Positions 11,231 to 25,772 of a stretch of DNA of 64,000 bases are shown here, piece after piece. A program made the translations under genes and the position numbers. This stretch comes from Blumeriella jaapii. Its lineage: Eukaryota; Ascomycota; Leotiomycetes; Helotiales; Drepanopezizaceae. A model generated the notes under the pieces. It made no database searches. It saw only the letters and a program-made list of their open reading frames with translations, and was not told where the DNA came from. How positions within the stretch are numbered: position 1 is the stretch's first letter; each line of letters starts with the position of its first letter. The DNA lies in the NCBI GenBank assembly GCA_009599575.1, contig VWND01000009.1, positions 62,001-126,000 on the forward strand. Direction: 5' to 3'.

Positions 11231-14200
11231 TTTTTTTTAATTTTGTTTTATCGAGTTTCGTGAATTTGTAATAGCTTTTATTTAATTCGGCCTCGTATAT
11301 TTCGTAGGATCCGAGCTATTTATAATTAAATTTAATATCGGCCGATTTGTTAATAGCGCGCTGGACGTCGTAAATTAAAATTAAATTTTTTTTTTTTGAT
11401 TAATGTTTTTTTTAGAATTTTGGTTTTATTTCAGACTTTTTTAGCTGTTTTTTTATACTTTTTTTTTTTTAAGATTATTTTTTTTATATTTATATCGCGG
11501 TAGTTTAATTGCTTAGATTTTATTGCTAGTAGTTTTATTTTCGTTTTTATTTTAATTACGTTATAAAGCTTTTATACAGGTTATTTTGTTTTTAAAGGCA
11601 GTCGAGCGTTTTTGTTATATTAAATGAAAAATAAGGTTATTTTAATGGAGGCGTATATATATATGCGTATAACAAAAAACATTTCCGAGAATTTCCGCGA
11701 TTAACGTTTATAGTTTTTTCGAATGATTTTTAAAAAGTCGTCGAAAATATTTTTATAATTTCGTTTAACGGATCCGTTGCTTTTCGAATTGTAAGCTAAG
11801 ATTTAAATGCGCTGAATATCGTATTTTTTTATAAAGGTTTCGATAACGCTTTTGTTTTCGAATTTATTATCGACGTTTAATTTGCTAAATAAATCGTATC
11901 GATATATAACGTTTTTTTAAAAAAAGATTGTTATAATTTCGGAAATAGCGTTTCGGAAAAATCGCTTTTTAAATTATTTAAATAAATCGTTAATAGCGAA
12001 TACGAAATATATATAATCGCGATCGGTGGTTAGTACGCGTATAACGTCGAAATTGATTTTTTTTTAAATTTCAGAAAATTACGTCGGATATAATAAGTTT
12101 TTTTTTCGGCCAGGCTTTCGTTTTTGATAAGAAATATAATTTTTAACGAAGGCTTTGCAGTTTTCGAAGTATTTTTTTTATTAAAAATTATTTTTGATTC
12201 GATAATAAATGGCTTTAGTTTTTTTATAAAACACTTTTTCGTAAGCTTTTTTTATGATTTAAAATTTATTAGCTTTGTTATTTATTATTAAGCGTTTTTG
12301 ATATATATTGTTTTTTATTTTGTATAATTTTTTATCGGCTAAAATATAATCGAAAGCTTGGTTTTTAAATAATTTAAACTAATAATTTAATACGCTAAAT
12401 AGTTTGAATAAAATAATTAAATAATATGCGATTAAATAAAAGTTTTCGGTTTCGTAATTATCGATTAAAAATTTATTTTCGTCGTTAATCGGCTTATTCC
12501 GATCGTTTTCGGTTAAATTTATTCGCGGTGCTAGCCGAAATAATAACGCGAATGCTTTTTCGGCCCGAAAATTAATGTTTTTTATTCGCGGTGCCAGCCG
12601 AAATAACAACGCGAATAATTTCGGTTTTGTGAAATTCAAAGCGTAAATAGCAAAACAGCCGATTTTGTTAGCGATTTATTCGTCGATATTTTATTCGTTT
12701 TATTTAGCGAAATTAAACGGATAAAAACGTTTTCGTTTGAAAAAGCCGTTTGCCGTTGTGTTAATTATTTTTTTAATATATTTAATTTCGAAGTTTATAA
12801 ATCGCATTCAAATTATTTAATTAATAACGAACGCTTTTAATAAATTATTAGCTTTTTTATTTAATTGGTCGATAAGGATTTTTGCGTTTGTTTTTAAAAT
12901 AAAATATACGCCGTATAATTCGTTTTTTATTTTTTTTATTTTTTTAAAAGCGTTTCGATATTTTCGTTTAATAATATCGTAGCGCGCTTTTGCGAAAGAT
13001 TATAAGCCGTTTTCGAATCGTGAAAAATGCTGTTTTTTATTTTTATCGATTTATTATAATACAGCTTTTTAACCGAAAATATTAGCGTCGATAATTAAAA
13101 TGATTTTTTCTGCGTTTAGGCTGTAATCGATTCGCATAAATAATAAAACCGATAAAAAATCGTTTTTAAAAAATTTTATAATTTTATTTTGCTTTTTTTT
13201 TTAAACGAAATCGATTTTTTTTTTTATCGTGGCGTAAATAAATGCAGCTTTTTGAAAAAAGTTTTTGATTTAATTGCGATAGTAAATTATAACGCTAATA
13301 AAGGTTTTGGCTTCGGTAATATTTTTATATTTTTTTTATTCGCAAATTTTTTTAATTTTTTTTCGTTAAAAATGGCGGTCAGCGTTATTAATTACGTAAC
13401 CGACGATATTTATTTCGGATATACAAAATTTTAATCGAAAACTAATAATAATTTTGGTTTTTTCGAAGCAAATTATAATTTTGTCGATATTTTAAATATA
13501 TTTTATTATATAGCGTCGAATTTTAAAAAGGATTTTTTTATTATTATAATATAATCTGAAGCTTTTTATTCCGACGTCGTTAACGTAAAGCAAAATAATA
13601 TCGGAAATATAAATTATAAGAATTTTGTATACGATTTTTACGAATTAAACGATTAAATTAATGGCTTTTATAAGTATTTTGGTTATACGTAGCAAACCGA
13701 TTAAAATTTAAATTGCCGTTATATTTCGAAATCGTAAATTAAATATTAAATGGTCGTAGTCGGAAAACAGATCGAAAAAAAAAGCGATCGTTAGTTTTGC
13801 GAATTCGTTTAAAAATTAATCGACGTTAAATAGCACGTTAGCGTTTCGTATCGTTATTTTGTTTATTTCGACGATTGCGATAATAAATTTATAAATTTTT
13901 TTTTTTTTTTCGCAACGATAAATTATTTGTTTTTATATAGGCCGTGGCAGAATTCGAAGATTTTTTATTTAATTCGTTTTTTTAATATTTCGATTATTTT
14001 ATTTTAAAAGGTTTTAGAAATTAAAAAGGTTTTTTTTTGTTATATTTCGTAAAGCACGGTTTTGATATCGATATAAGACGTAATATTAAAGCTGAATTGG
14101 CTTATTTCGGTGAAATCGAAAATTATAGCTTTTTTTCGGTTGCGTAGGATTTCGTATAAGATTTTTTTTTTTTTAGCAGAAATTAGGTTTCGATTGCTAA

Positions 14201-17200
14201 GTTATTAAATCGTTTTTTTATAAATCGGCTGCCAAATAATAAATTGAAAAATCGGCCGATAATAAGTTTTTCGAATTCGCTAGTAATTAATTAAAATGGT
14301 TTTGTTGTTTTATTTTTTTTAAATTAATCGTTTATTTTTCCGGAAATATTTTTATCGGATTTATTAAAATTTACGGATTGTATTTTATTAGTTTTGCGTT
14401 TGTAAAAAGTGCTAATATTAATATAAAAAGGTAGGGTGTATAAATCGGGTTTGTTTAATACGAAAACGAAATTTTCGGAATTTTTATTTTCGAATTAATA
14501 ATTAAAAATGTTAATATTAGCTAATTTTATTCGCGATGCTATTTCGATTGGTAACGTAAATGCTTTTAGCCGAGTATTTTTTAGGTTTTGTTATAATTTA
14601 GCGTTTGTTTTAGAATCAGAGCCGGTTATTCGTTTTTCGATAAAACGTCGATTAAAAAGATTTTGTCGCCGGCGACGGTGATTTGATTTTGAAAGGATCG
14701 GTTTCAGTTTTAGAAAAAGGTTTTTATCTGGCCGTTTTCGGTGTATTTAAAGCTAACGAAACTTTTTAAAATTTAAAGTATTTTAAAAATAATGGGATGG
14801 AAGTATTTTTTTATTATTAAAAAGTTTTTATAAATAATAATATTTTTAACGTCGATTTTAATATTACGTATAATTTTATTAAATTTAATAGTATTTTTAT
14901 TAACAATAATATAAATTATTCGCTTATCGGTGATAATCGGAATATTATTAATTTCGGCTGTTTTTTGGTTTATGCAATTGATTTCGGTTTTATTATCGAA
15001 TAAAGCGAAAGCGGTCGTATTTTTCTTAAATATTGTTTTTATTTTTAATGCTTTTATAATCGTATAAAAGCAGTTTCGTCGTTTTGACTTTTGGGTTTTT
15101 ATAGCGAAAGCTAAAAAGCTGATTTTTTCCGAGGATTTTTTTTTATCGGCTAAATTAATTGCGGTATTATAAATTTCTTTTTGGTTTTTTTTTAATTTAA
15201 AATCGTTTTTTTTTCGAATAATTTTAATCTTTTCGTTTTTTTTTAATATAAGAATTTATTTGTTAATAATTTTATCGAATTTTTTTTTTATATTAAATAA
15301 ATCGCTGAATTTTAATTTAATTTTTTGTTTTATGATTTTTTTAATAATTTCGTCGACGGCTTCGGAGTTAATATATTTGTCGATTTATTTTTTGCTTCGC
15401 ATTGGTAATAAGCGTTTAAAAGCTGGTATTTTTTAAATAATTTAAACCGAAATATCGGTGTCGATATTTTTTATATCGTTGTTAATTTTTTTTATTATAA
15501 GCGTTTTTTTAATAGTTTTATCGGTTTTTTTTCGAATTTTAAATTTTTTTTTTTTTCGATTTTAACGTTTTTTTTTATATCAGTTAATTTAGCGAATAAA
15601 ACAGAAATATTTTGCTTTTTTATAATTCGCTGGCTTAATTGTGCAGTTATAATATTTGCGGATGCGATATTTGTATTAGTAATATATATATTTGTTTTTT
15701 ATTTATATATTTGAATTTTATTTATATTTAAGATAAAAGTTTTTTTTTAATTAGTATGCTTTTTGGAATGTTTTTTTTTTATTAATAAAAATCGTTTTTG
15801 TATTTTTTTTGTTTTTTAAGCAATCGTTTTATTTCGTATTTTTTATTTTTAAGCGAATAGTATTTAATTAGCTTTGATTTTCAGCTTTGTTAAAAAGGCT
15901 TATTTCTGCTTTCGTCGGTCCGAAGCAAATCGCTTTATATTTATTAATATAACAGATATTATTATTTATATAAAAATTGAATGTTTTGCATTTAAAGCGA
16001 ATATAAGATTTTTCGCAGTGAACTTTTTTGTTATTATAAAATTTATATTTAAAGCCACGAGGTTTGTTTTGATAATTATTTTTATTATTTTAATAGCCGC
16101 GATTTTAATTTTCGCGTTGGTTTTTTTTTTTTTTTTAATAATCGTTATTATAATTAATATTTCGCTGATTTTAATCGTTAGTACGAAAAGGTTGCTATTA
16201 GGCAGCTATTACTTTTATAATGGTTTGGCGAGGCTGATCGCTTCGCGTATTTTAAAAAAAATAATTGTTATAAAAATTATTTTAATTGTTTTTATTATTC
16301 GAATTAACGTAAAGAAGTTTTTTCTGCTATTATATAAAACCTTCGATTTTGCTTTAAAGTTTTTGAATTTTAATATCGGTAAATTTTAATACGAAAGTTT
16401 CGATATTTTTATTAAACTTTTTGAAATTTATAGGTTTTGCAGAACGAATAAATAATATAATAATTAATTGTTTTTTGGCGATTTCGGTAATTTTTAGTGG
16501 CTGGATATATTTTTGTATTAAAGTTTCCACGTTTTTTTTATAAATAGGGGAGGGAGATTTTTTTTGGTTTATGGTTTTAATAGTACGTTCGCTTTGGTTT
16601 TGTTTAAAAACGAATTTTATAAATTTGAAATATTAATCGAAGGTTTTAGGATTTTGTTTATTAATTTTAAAATGTTTAATGGTTTTGTTGCGAATGCTAG
16701 TTAAAAGGCTAAATAAAAATAATTTTTTTTGTTTAATTTCGTTTAAAACTTTTTTGTTAACGAAAACGTTAAAAACTTTCGTATAAATACGATAATAAGT
16801 TTTGAGTTTTTTGGCTTGGCGAATTATTATAATAAATTGTTTGAAAAAAGCGATGGTATCGCGGATTTGTTAGCGATTATGATTTCGGAATTTCGATTTT
16901 AAAGTTTTAATTAATTTACGCTAGTTTCGAGTTTTAATAGCTTTTTATTTATTTATCGATTTAATAATATTTTTGATGGTTAGATTATAATAGCGAAAAA
17001 GTTTATCGAATATTTCAGTTTTAGAAATTCCGAAATTTTTACAGGTTTTTTTATATTTTTCGATAAAATCGGTAATATTAGCGCTATTAAATGAAAATGC
17101 ACTAGAAAAGCTAGGGAAAGCATACGGCCTCGCATAAAAAAACGAAAAGCGTCGTTGTTTATAATATTAGTAAAAGTGTTGGTGGAATTCGAATTAAATA

Positions 17201-17907
17201 AATAAGTGTTTTTTAAAGTTGTAAATTAAAAGTTTTTAATATAAAAGAAATCGTTTTTAATAAAGGAGCTATTTAAAAAGGTTTTTATGTTTTTTGAAAA
17301 AATTAAATAAAATAAAGTTGCGTTCAAATATTTGGGTAGTATATTAAAAAATTTGTTTTTTAATAAATTAATTGGATTGATATAATATTGCTATATAATT
17401 TACGGTTTCGATATTCCGTGGCTCAGGCTAATGCACGTATAGCTATTTTTTTATTATTTTTAATAAAAAGCCGTAAATTGTAATTATTATAATTACAAAG
17501 CGTAAAATCAGAAAATTAAGTTTTCGCTAGGCGTTTGACCAAAAGAAATTTAATTCAGAAGGGCCGAGCGCAGCGGTCGAAGCGTACGAATTAATATTCG
17601 ATTTGTTATTTTTAAATAAAAGGGCGATTTTCGCGTTTTAAATTTCGCACGGTTCAGGATTGCCTGATCGTAATTTTAAACGTTTTTAAAATGTATTGCA
17701 TTTTTGTAATTTAATAATTATACGTAAAATAAAAGAAGCTATTAGAAATTTTTTATATAATACAATTGCGAATAATATTATATAAAAAGTTTTTTAAGCC
17801 GTAATGGCGAAATATCGAAATCGATTTTAATTGCGAATTTGAGAAATGCATCGGCGAATATATAAAAACGAAATATCGAAATTTGAATTTTTGCGTAGGT
17901 TATTAAA
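11231..17907 (-). mobile_element. gypsy-1 copy B, internal region, inverted and 3'-truncated
   Basis: Read on the - strand this matches copy A and copy C from the leader after the LTR through gag (about 16,620-15,850), protease (about 15,050-14,800), RT (about 13,800-13,540), RNase H (about 13,150-12,750) and integrase. It stops at 11,231 inside the C-terminal module of integrase, equivalent to about position 5,395 of copy A. The ORF3 region and the 3' LTR are absent. The break abuts the copia LTR candidate, so either the copy was deleted or the junction is a rearrangement. It is heavily mutated, with stops in every gene. Confidence 0.8.
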
Positions 17908-18174
17908 TGTAAAAGTAGATAGGAAAACCAAACTGATACGGCTATATATCGGTGGATAAAATCGTTTAGGGAATTTTTAAAAAAGATTGGAAAAAGGAAA
18001 AAAAAAATAAATGAAAGTATGAATTGGATTGCGTGCCTATAATACTATTTAAAAGGGTGCTTTGCTTTTATATTTGTTAAAGGTAGTTAATGGTAGGGGG
18101 TTTCGGAGGGGTTTATGCCTCGACCATAGCTAAAACTACCAACTTCTATTAATATAAGGTATCACCGTTTTACA
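17908..18174 (-). repeat. gypsy-1 copy B: 5' LTR (267 bp, inverted)
   Basis: This is the reverse complement of the gypsy-1 LTR. On the + strand it starts TGTAAAAGTAGAT and ends ACCGTTTTACA. It has the same length as the copy A and copy G LTRs. It marks the outer end of copy B. Confidence 0.85.
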
Positions 18175-18691
18175 ATATTTGTATAAACGCTATTAATAAA
18201 ATTATTAATTTTTTTGTAAAACTTTTCGATAAAAAGGTTTTTGTCGTTTATTAAATAAATTTTAAAGCAGTTATTAAAAAAAGTAATTTTGTTTAAAAAA
18301 TAATACTAACCAGGCTTTAAAACCAAAACGTTGATTCCGAAATGCTTTTTGATCGCATTAAAATAAGAAAAACAGAAAATTGCGGTGAAAGATTTTTTCT
18401 GGTCGTTTTTAAAAGTTGATTTTAAAATCTGTTTTGGCTTGGTTATTAAAATTTTAAGAATTTTATTAATTGCGACCATTTGAATATTTCTTTTATTTAA
18501 AGCTTTTAAAGTTTTTTTATAATTAAAAAACAGCCTTTTTCGCATTTTAGCGATTTTTTGCTTATTTAAAAAATTGAGAAAAGTCTTTTTTTTACGACGA
18601 TTATTTATTGCGTATAAAAGCTTTTTACAATCGATTAAGAAATAGAAATGGCGCTTTTTGAAAATATCGTATAAGCAGTTATACTTTTTTT

Positions 18692-18722
<31 letters not shown>

Positions 18723-21080
18723 ACGATTTTTCGAAGTATCGTTGTTTTCAGAATCGAAAAGAAAAGTGGCGAAAATTCCGATTTTTCGGCCTGAATTATC
18801 GAATTCTCGGTTGTTTTTAAAAAAAAAGATTATAAAATTTAATTCGATTAAAATCTTTTTTATAAAAAAGCTAGCAAATTCGTTTTTTAAATACTTAGCC
18901 TTTTTACCGTTCGCTTATTATAAATTAATATATGCGGCGATTACGTCGAGAAAATCGGTGGCAGCGTGGCGGCCGTTTATATCAGAAATCTTGTATTCGA
19001 TAGCTGCTCTATAAGCGGTCTGTTATTTTTTTATTCATTCGGTTATATTTATTCTTCCGCTGTACGTTTTGCGAAAAGTATTTTTATAATTAGATCTGAC
19101 GGAGCTAACCACGGAAAAGTATGCAAAAGTAATATTTTTTTTTAAAATACGAACGAAGGCCTGGAATGATTTTTGCTTCCTTTTATAATATAGATTTTTG
19201 ATTTTTCGCATATTTTTATTTATTAACGCATTTTCCTGCAGGTTAATATAAAAAATGGCGTACGCTTTTTTATTATTAATAATATTAATTTCCGATTAAG
19301 CAATTGCAAAGTTTATTAAACTGGTTTTTACAATTGAAAAACCCAATCGAGCAACTTTTAATAGGTAATAACGTATTTCTGCCATTTTTTAAGCTTTTTT
19401 AAATAGTTTTTCGAAAAGTGATCGATTTTATTTTTTAAATCGTCGAAAATCAAATTGGCTAATCGAAGCCTGTCGAAAGAATTACCAGTCGTAACGGCGG
19501 CCTTTTCTGCCTCGGTTATGCCGTTATATTCGGCGCATTTTTTATCGTAGTTTATTTAGCGCTTTTTGTTTTTCTGATCGATAAACTAATATAACGACTG
19601 TTTTTATAATCGTTTATTAATAAAAAAGCGAAATGAAAAATTAAAATCGGTGTATTCGAAAAAAAGAATTTTTGATCGATGAAATTTATACGCTTTTAAT
19701 TAAAAGATCCACGATTTTGAATCGTAAAGGAAAAGCTTTTTTTTCGTAAAGGCCGATATATTATTTTCGTTATGGAAAATCGATTAACTGAATTAAAAAA
19801 GGTAAAAAAATGAAAATAAAAATTGTAAATTAAAAAGATCGAAGAATTGATGTTTTCCGCATTTTTAATGGTTTTTTATCGATTCGTGGCCTTTTGCTAA
19901 ATAAAAAAAACTCTGCAAAGTATAATCTTTTACGAATTTTTTTAATAATTCGAATAGATTAACCGGTAAAGGTTTCCAACGAATCTTTTAGCGTATGCAT
20001 TGCAGAAAAAAGCTTATTAATTGGCTCCGAGGCTTATAATTGTCGTATATAGCCGAATAATCGGTAGAAATCCTCACCGGAAGCTGGAACGGATAAATTA
20101 TATGCAGTAAAAATATTACTTGTATTATTCTAAATCTGACTGGCGAGCTTTTCGCAGAAAACGGAAGGTTCGGGCTCGCTTAGTTATTCGTTCGGAAAAA
20201 CTAATCTCCGAAAAGGTTCGTTATCACGTGACTACGAGCCTTTCCGAGCTCCAGGAACATTTAACTACTGAAAGCGTACAGGAAGAATAAATCTGGAACA
20301 AAAGAAATAAAAGGAAATAAAGGAATGTAAATATAGCGCAACAAAAACCTTAGCAAAATCGGAACGATACCGAACCGAAAAAAAATATAATAAAATTTTA
20401 AAAACCCGAAAAATATAAAATCAAATTAATATAAGCTTATAAAAATACAAAAAAAAGCCGATATTATTTAATACGATAAAAAAGTTATTTACTAAGCGAA
20501 AATTCGTAAAAGTCAGAAAACCATTTTACGAACGCAAAAAAAATTATAAAAAAATATTTAAAAAATACGATAAATAATAGCAACGGAGCAATAACAAATG
20601 CGCGCCGTAAAAGCAAAAAACAAAAACAAAAATATTTAAAAAACCCCAAAACCGCCGCTAAAGCGATTTATTATTCGCATTTTCATCGCCATTTCTTTTA
20701 AACTCAAAAGCAGCGGCAGGCTAAAGAAAATTAGTATTAAACGAATTCGCAAAATATTCGATTTATTTTAATTAAAGCTTTTACGATAGCCGTAGTCGAA
20801 TCCTGAATTGCAGCTACGATATTTTCGTAGAAATCCAAAATTTAATTTAATTAATTAAAATAGATCCGAGCGACGTTTTCGAAACGTCGGAAAATACGTT
20901 TTATATTAGCGTCGTTAAATAAAAAAGCCGGCGCAGCCAAAGCTTTTAAAATAGCAGCAGCCGCTAAACCGGCAAAAGCGGGCGCAATAGCAGCAGCGGC
21001 AGTCCGAGCCGCGGCGCGATTCGCACGATTTTCGATTATTATAAAAACCGAAGCGTTTTTTTTTTAAACGATTTATATAA
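18175..21080 (-). other. unidentified coding relic E (left part)
   Basis: This AT-rich sequence is unrelated to the gypsy copies here. The - strand holds protein-like pieces: a lysine-rich stretch (18,306-18,545), a segment containing DINGRHAATDFLDV (about 18,940-19,000), one with FAYFSVVSS (about 19,080-19,130), and one with NYDKKCAEYNG (about 19,510-19,560). From about 20,360 to 21,070 the + strand reads as alanine/lysine-rich protein (for example AAAAVRAAARFARF) and is cut at 21,080 by gypsy-1 copy C. A less mutated GC-richer island lies at about 20,100-20,300 and contains GTTATCACGTGAC. I do not recognise the family. A DNA transposon or a mutated gene pair are possible readings. Confidence 0.35.
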
Positions 21081-21346
21081 TGTAAAACGGTGATATCTTG
21101 TATTGATGGGAGTTGGTAGTTTTAGCTATGGTCGAGGCATGGATCCTTCCGAGACCCCCTGCCATTGATTATTTTTAACAGGTATAAAAGCAAAGCATTT
21201 TTTTAGATAGTACCATAAGCACGCAGTTTAATTTATATTTTTATTTATTTTTATTTTTTTTTTTCAGTTTTTTCTAGGGATTTCTTAGATTATTTTATTT
21301 ACCGATATATGGCCGTATCAGTTTGGTTTTTCTATTTATTTTTACA
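21081..21346 (+). repeat. gypsy-1 copy C: 5' LTR (266 bp)
   Basis: This LTR starts TGTAAAACGG and ends TTTTACA, the least mutated ends in the window. The first 110 bases keep most G and C (TGGTCGAGGCATGGATCC), while the last third is rich in C-to-T changes. The flanking ATAA before it and ATAA after the partner LTR at 38,383 fit a short target duplication. Confidence 0.85.
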
Positions 21347-22117
21347 TTTGGTAATTTACGCAAGAATTTAAATTTCGGTGTTTCGTTTTTATATATTCGC
21401 CGATGCATTTTTTAAATTCGCAGTCAAAATCGATTTCGATATTTCGTTATTACGGCTTAAAAGATTTTTTATATGATATTATTCGCAGTTGCATTATATA
21501 AAGGATTTCTAATGGTTTTTTTTATTTTACGCATAGTTATTAGATTACAAAAATGTAATATATTTCAAAAACGTTTGAAATTACGGTTAGGCAATTTTGA
21601 ATCGTACGAAATTCAAAGCGCGAAAATCGCTTTTTTGTTTAAAAATAACAAATCGAATATTAATTCGTACGTTTCGACCGTTGCGTTCGGCTTTTTTAAA
21701 TTAGATTTTTTTTGGTTAAACGCTTGGCGAAAATTTAATTTTTTGATTTTGCGCTTTATGATTATAGCAATTATAATTTGCGGCTTTTTATTAAAAGTAG
21801 TAAGGAAATGGCTGTACGTGCATTAGCTTAAGCCACGGAATATCGAAACCGTGGATTATATAGCAATATTATATTAATTCAGTTAATTTATTAAAAAATA
21901 AGTTTTTTAATATATTATTTAAATATCTGGACGCAATTTTATTTTATTTAATTTTTTCAGAGAACATAAAGACTTTTTTGATAGCTTTTTTATTAAAAAC
22001 GATTTTTTTTATATTAAAGATTTTTAATTTGTAATTTCAGAAAATATTTATTTATTTAATTCGAACCTTACTAATATTTTTATTAATATTATAGACAACG
22101 ACGCTTTTCGTTTTTTT
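21347..22117 (+). other. gypsy-1 copy C: leader between 5' LTR and gag
   Basis: This region between LTR and gag would hold the primer binding site and leader. The first bases (TTTGGTAATTTACGCAAG) correspond to the mutated segment next to the copy B LTR. I could not match the primer site to a tRNA. A stop-free frame at 21,473-21,826 has no recognisable content and is probably chance. Confidence 0.4.
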
Positions 22118-23480
22118 ATGCGAGGTCGCATATCTTTTTCTGGCTCCTTTGGTGCATTTTTATTTAGTGGCGCCAATATTACCGATTTTATCGAAAAATA
22201 TAAAAAAATTTATAAAAATTTCGGAATTTTTGTAATTGAAATATTCGATAAGCTTTTTCGCTATTGTGATTTAATTATTAAAAATATTATTAAATCGATA
22301 AATAAATGAAAGGCTATTAGGGCTCGAAATTAGCGTAAATTAGTTAAAATTTTAAAATCGGAATTCCGAAACTACGATCGCTAGCAAATCCGCGATATTA
22401 TCGCTTTTTTTAAATAGTTTGTTATAACAATTCGTTAAGCCAAAAAACTTAAGGCTTATTATCGTATTTATACGAAAGTTTTTGACGTTTTCGTTAATAA
22501 AAAAGTTTTAAGCGAGGTTGAGCAGGAAAAATTGTTTTTATTTGGCCTTTTAACTAGCATTCGCAATAAAACTATTAAGCATTTTAAAATTAATAAATAA
22601 GATTTTAAAACTTTCGATTAATATTTTAAATTTGTAGAATTCGTTTTTAAATAAAACCAAAGCGAACGTATTATTAAAGCTATAAATTAAAAAAAAATTT
22701 CTTTTTTTATTTATAAAAAAGACGTGGAAGTTTTAATGCAGAAACATGCCCAGCTACTAAAAATTACCGAAATCGCTAAAAAATAATCAGTTATTATATT
22801 ATTTATTCGTTTTGCAAAATTTATAAGCTTGGAAAAGCTTAATAAGAATATCGAAACTTTTGTATTAAAATTTACCGATATTAAAATTTAAAAATTTCAA
22901 AATAAAATCGAAGGTTTTATGCAATAGCAGAAAAAACTTTTTTACGTTAATTCGGATAATAAAAACGATTAAAATAGCTTTTATAACAATTACTTTTTTT
23001 AAAATGCGCGAAGCGATTAGCTTCGCTAAATTATTATAAAAATAATAGCTGCCCAGTGGCAATTTTTTCGTATTAACGATCAGAATCAGCGAAATATTAA
23101 TTATAATAACGATTATTAAAGGAAAAAAGAAAATCAACGCGGGAATTAAAATCGCGGCTATTAAAATGGTAAAGGTAATTTTTAAAACAAATTTTGTGGC
23201 TTTAAATATAAATTTTATAATAATAAAAAAATTTACTGCGAAAAATTTTATATTTGTTTTAAATACAAAGTATTTAATTTTTGTATGAATAATAGTATTT
23301 ATTATATTAATAAATATGGAACGATTTGCTTCGGACCGACGGAAGCAGAAATAGGCTTTTTTAATAAAGCTGAGAATTAAAGCTGATTAAATATTATTCG
23401 CTTAAAAGTGAAAAATACGGAATAGAACGATTGTTTGGAAAACAGAAAAAATGCAAAAACGATTTTTATTAATAAAAAAA
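22118..23480 (+). pseudogene. gypsy-1 copy C: gag relic
   Basis: This gag gene begins near an ATG at 22,118. The early segment SGANITDFIEKYKK fits the typical fungal gypsy gag start (Phe-x-Gly-x-Asn-x-x-x-Phe-hydrophobic). Capsid-like helices follow, then the cysteine-rich stretch at about 23,200-23,310. Stops interrupt it from 22,307 onward. It is the same gene as the left edge of copy A and the right end of copy B. Confidence 0.7.
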
Positions 23481-24139
23481 AAACATTTCAAAAGGTATAT
23501 TAATTAAAAAGAAAATTTTTACTTTAAATATGAATAAAGTTTAAATATATAAATGAAAAATAAATATATATATTACTAATATAAGTATCGCATTCGCAAA
23601 TATTATGGCTGTATAATTAAACCAGCGAATTATAAAAAAGCAAAATGCTTCTGTTTTATTCGCCAAATCAACTGGTATGAAAAAAAACGTTAAAATCGAA
23701 AAGGAAAAAGATTTTGAAATTCGAAAAAAAACCGATGAAACTATTAAAAAAACGCTTATAATAAAAGAAATTAACGACGATATAAAAAATATCGATACCG
23801 ATATTTCGGTTTAAATTATTCAGAAAATATCAGCTTTTAAACGCTTATTATTAATGCGAAGCGAGAAATGGATCGACAAATATATTAGCTCCGAAGCCGT
23901 CGACGAAGCTATTAAAAGAATTATAAAATAAAAAATTAAATTAAAATTCAGCGATTTATTTAGCATAGAAAAGAAATTCGATAAAATTATTAATAAACAA
24001 ATTCTTATATTAAAAAAAAACGAAAAAATTAAAATTATCCGAAAAGAAAACGATTTTAAATTGGAAAAAAACTAGAAAGAAATTTATAACACCGTAATTA
24101 ATTTAGCCGATAAAAAGGAATTTTCGGAAAAAGTCAGCT

Positions 24140-25767
24140 TTTTGGCCTTCGTTATAAAAATTCAGAAGTCAAAACGACGAAACTGCTTTTACACGGCTAT
24201 AAAAGCATTAAAAATAAAAATAATGCTTGAGAAAAGTACGACCGTTTTCGCTTTATTCGATAATAAAGCCGAAGTTAATTGCATAAATCAGAAAACAGCC
24301 GAAATCAATAGTATTTCGATTATTATCGATAAGCGAATAATTTATATTATTGTTAATAAAAATACTATTAAATTTGATAAGATTATACGTAATATTAAAA
24401 TCGACGTTGAAAATATTATTATTTATGGAAATTTTTTAATAATAAAAAAATGCTTTTATTTTATTATTTTTGAAATGTTTTGGATTTTAAAAAGTTTCGT
24501 TAGTTTTAAATATACCGAGAACGGCCAGATAAAAGCTTTTTTCTGGAATTGAAACCGATTTTTTTAAAATTAAATCACCGTCGCCGGCGATAAGGTTTTT
24601 TTAATCGACGTTTTATCGGGAAACGAATAGCCGGTTTTGGTTTTAAAACAAACGCTAAGCTGTAATAAAACTTGGAAAATACTCGGCTAAAAGCATTTAC
24701 GTTATTAATCGAAATGGCACCGCGAATAAAATTAATTAATATTAATATTTTTGATTATTAATTCGAAAATAAAAGTTTCGAAGATTTCGTTTTCGTATTA
24801 AACAAATCCGATTTATATATTTTACTTTTTTATATTAATATTAGCATTTTTTATAAGCGCAAAGCTGATAAAATACGATTTGTGAATTTTAGTAAATTCG
24901 GTGGAAATATTTTCGGAAAAATAAACGATTGGTTTGAAAAAAATAAAATAATAAAACTATTTTAATTAATTATTGGCGAATTCGAAAGATTTATTACCGG
25001 CCGATTTTCCAGTTTATTATTTGGCAGCCGATTTATAAAAAAACGATTTGATAATTTGGCAATCGGAATTTAATTTCTGTTAAAAAAAAAAAAGGTTTTG
25101 TACGAAGTTTTACGCAATCGAAAAAAAGCTATGGTTTTCGATTTCACCGAAATAGGCCAATTCAGTTTTAACGTTACGTTTTATATCGATATTAAAACCG
25201 TGCTTTACGAAGCATGGCAAAAAAAGACTTTTTTAATTTTTAAAACTTTTCAGAATAAAATAGTCGAAATACTAAAAAAACGAATTAAATAAGAAATTTT
25301 CGAATTCTGCTACGGCTTATACAAAAACAAATGGTTTATCGTTGCGAAAAAAGAAAAAGGCATTTACAGATTTATTACCGCAGTTATCGAAATAAACAAA
25401 ATAACGATACGAAACGTTAACGTGCCATTTAACGTCGATTAATTTTCAAACGAATTCGCAAAATTAACGATCGTTTTTTTTTTCGATTTGTTTTCCGACT
25501 ACGACCATTTAGTATTTGATTTACGATTTCGAAATATAACGGCAATTTAAATTTCAATCGGTTTGCTGCGTATAATCAAAGTATTTATGAAAGCTATTAA
25601 TTCAATCGTTTAATTCGTAAAAATCGTGTATAAAATTCTTATAATTTGCATTTTCGATATTGCTTTGCCTTACGTTAACGACGTCGGAATAAAAAGGTTT
25701 TAGATTATATTATAATAATAAAAAGATTTTTTCTGAAATTCGACGCTATATAATAAAATATATTTAA
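24140..25767 (+). pseudogene. gypsy-1 copy C: pol relic, 5' part (protease, first half of RT)
   Basis: The protease-like segment is the longest open piece (24,142-24,552, 136 codons) and contains LFDNKAEVN. The start of RT follows, with a stop-free piece at 25,098-25,292 (EIGQFSFNVTFYID) and the catalytic box PYVNDVG near 25,670. The gene is cut at 25,772 by insertion of copy D and continues at 31,787. Both mutation and insertion have destroyed it. Confidence 0.75.
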
Positions 25768-25772
25768 AATAT

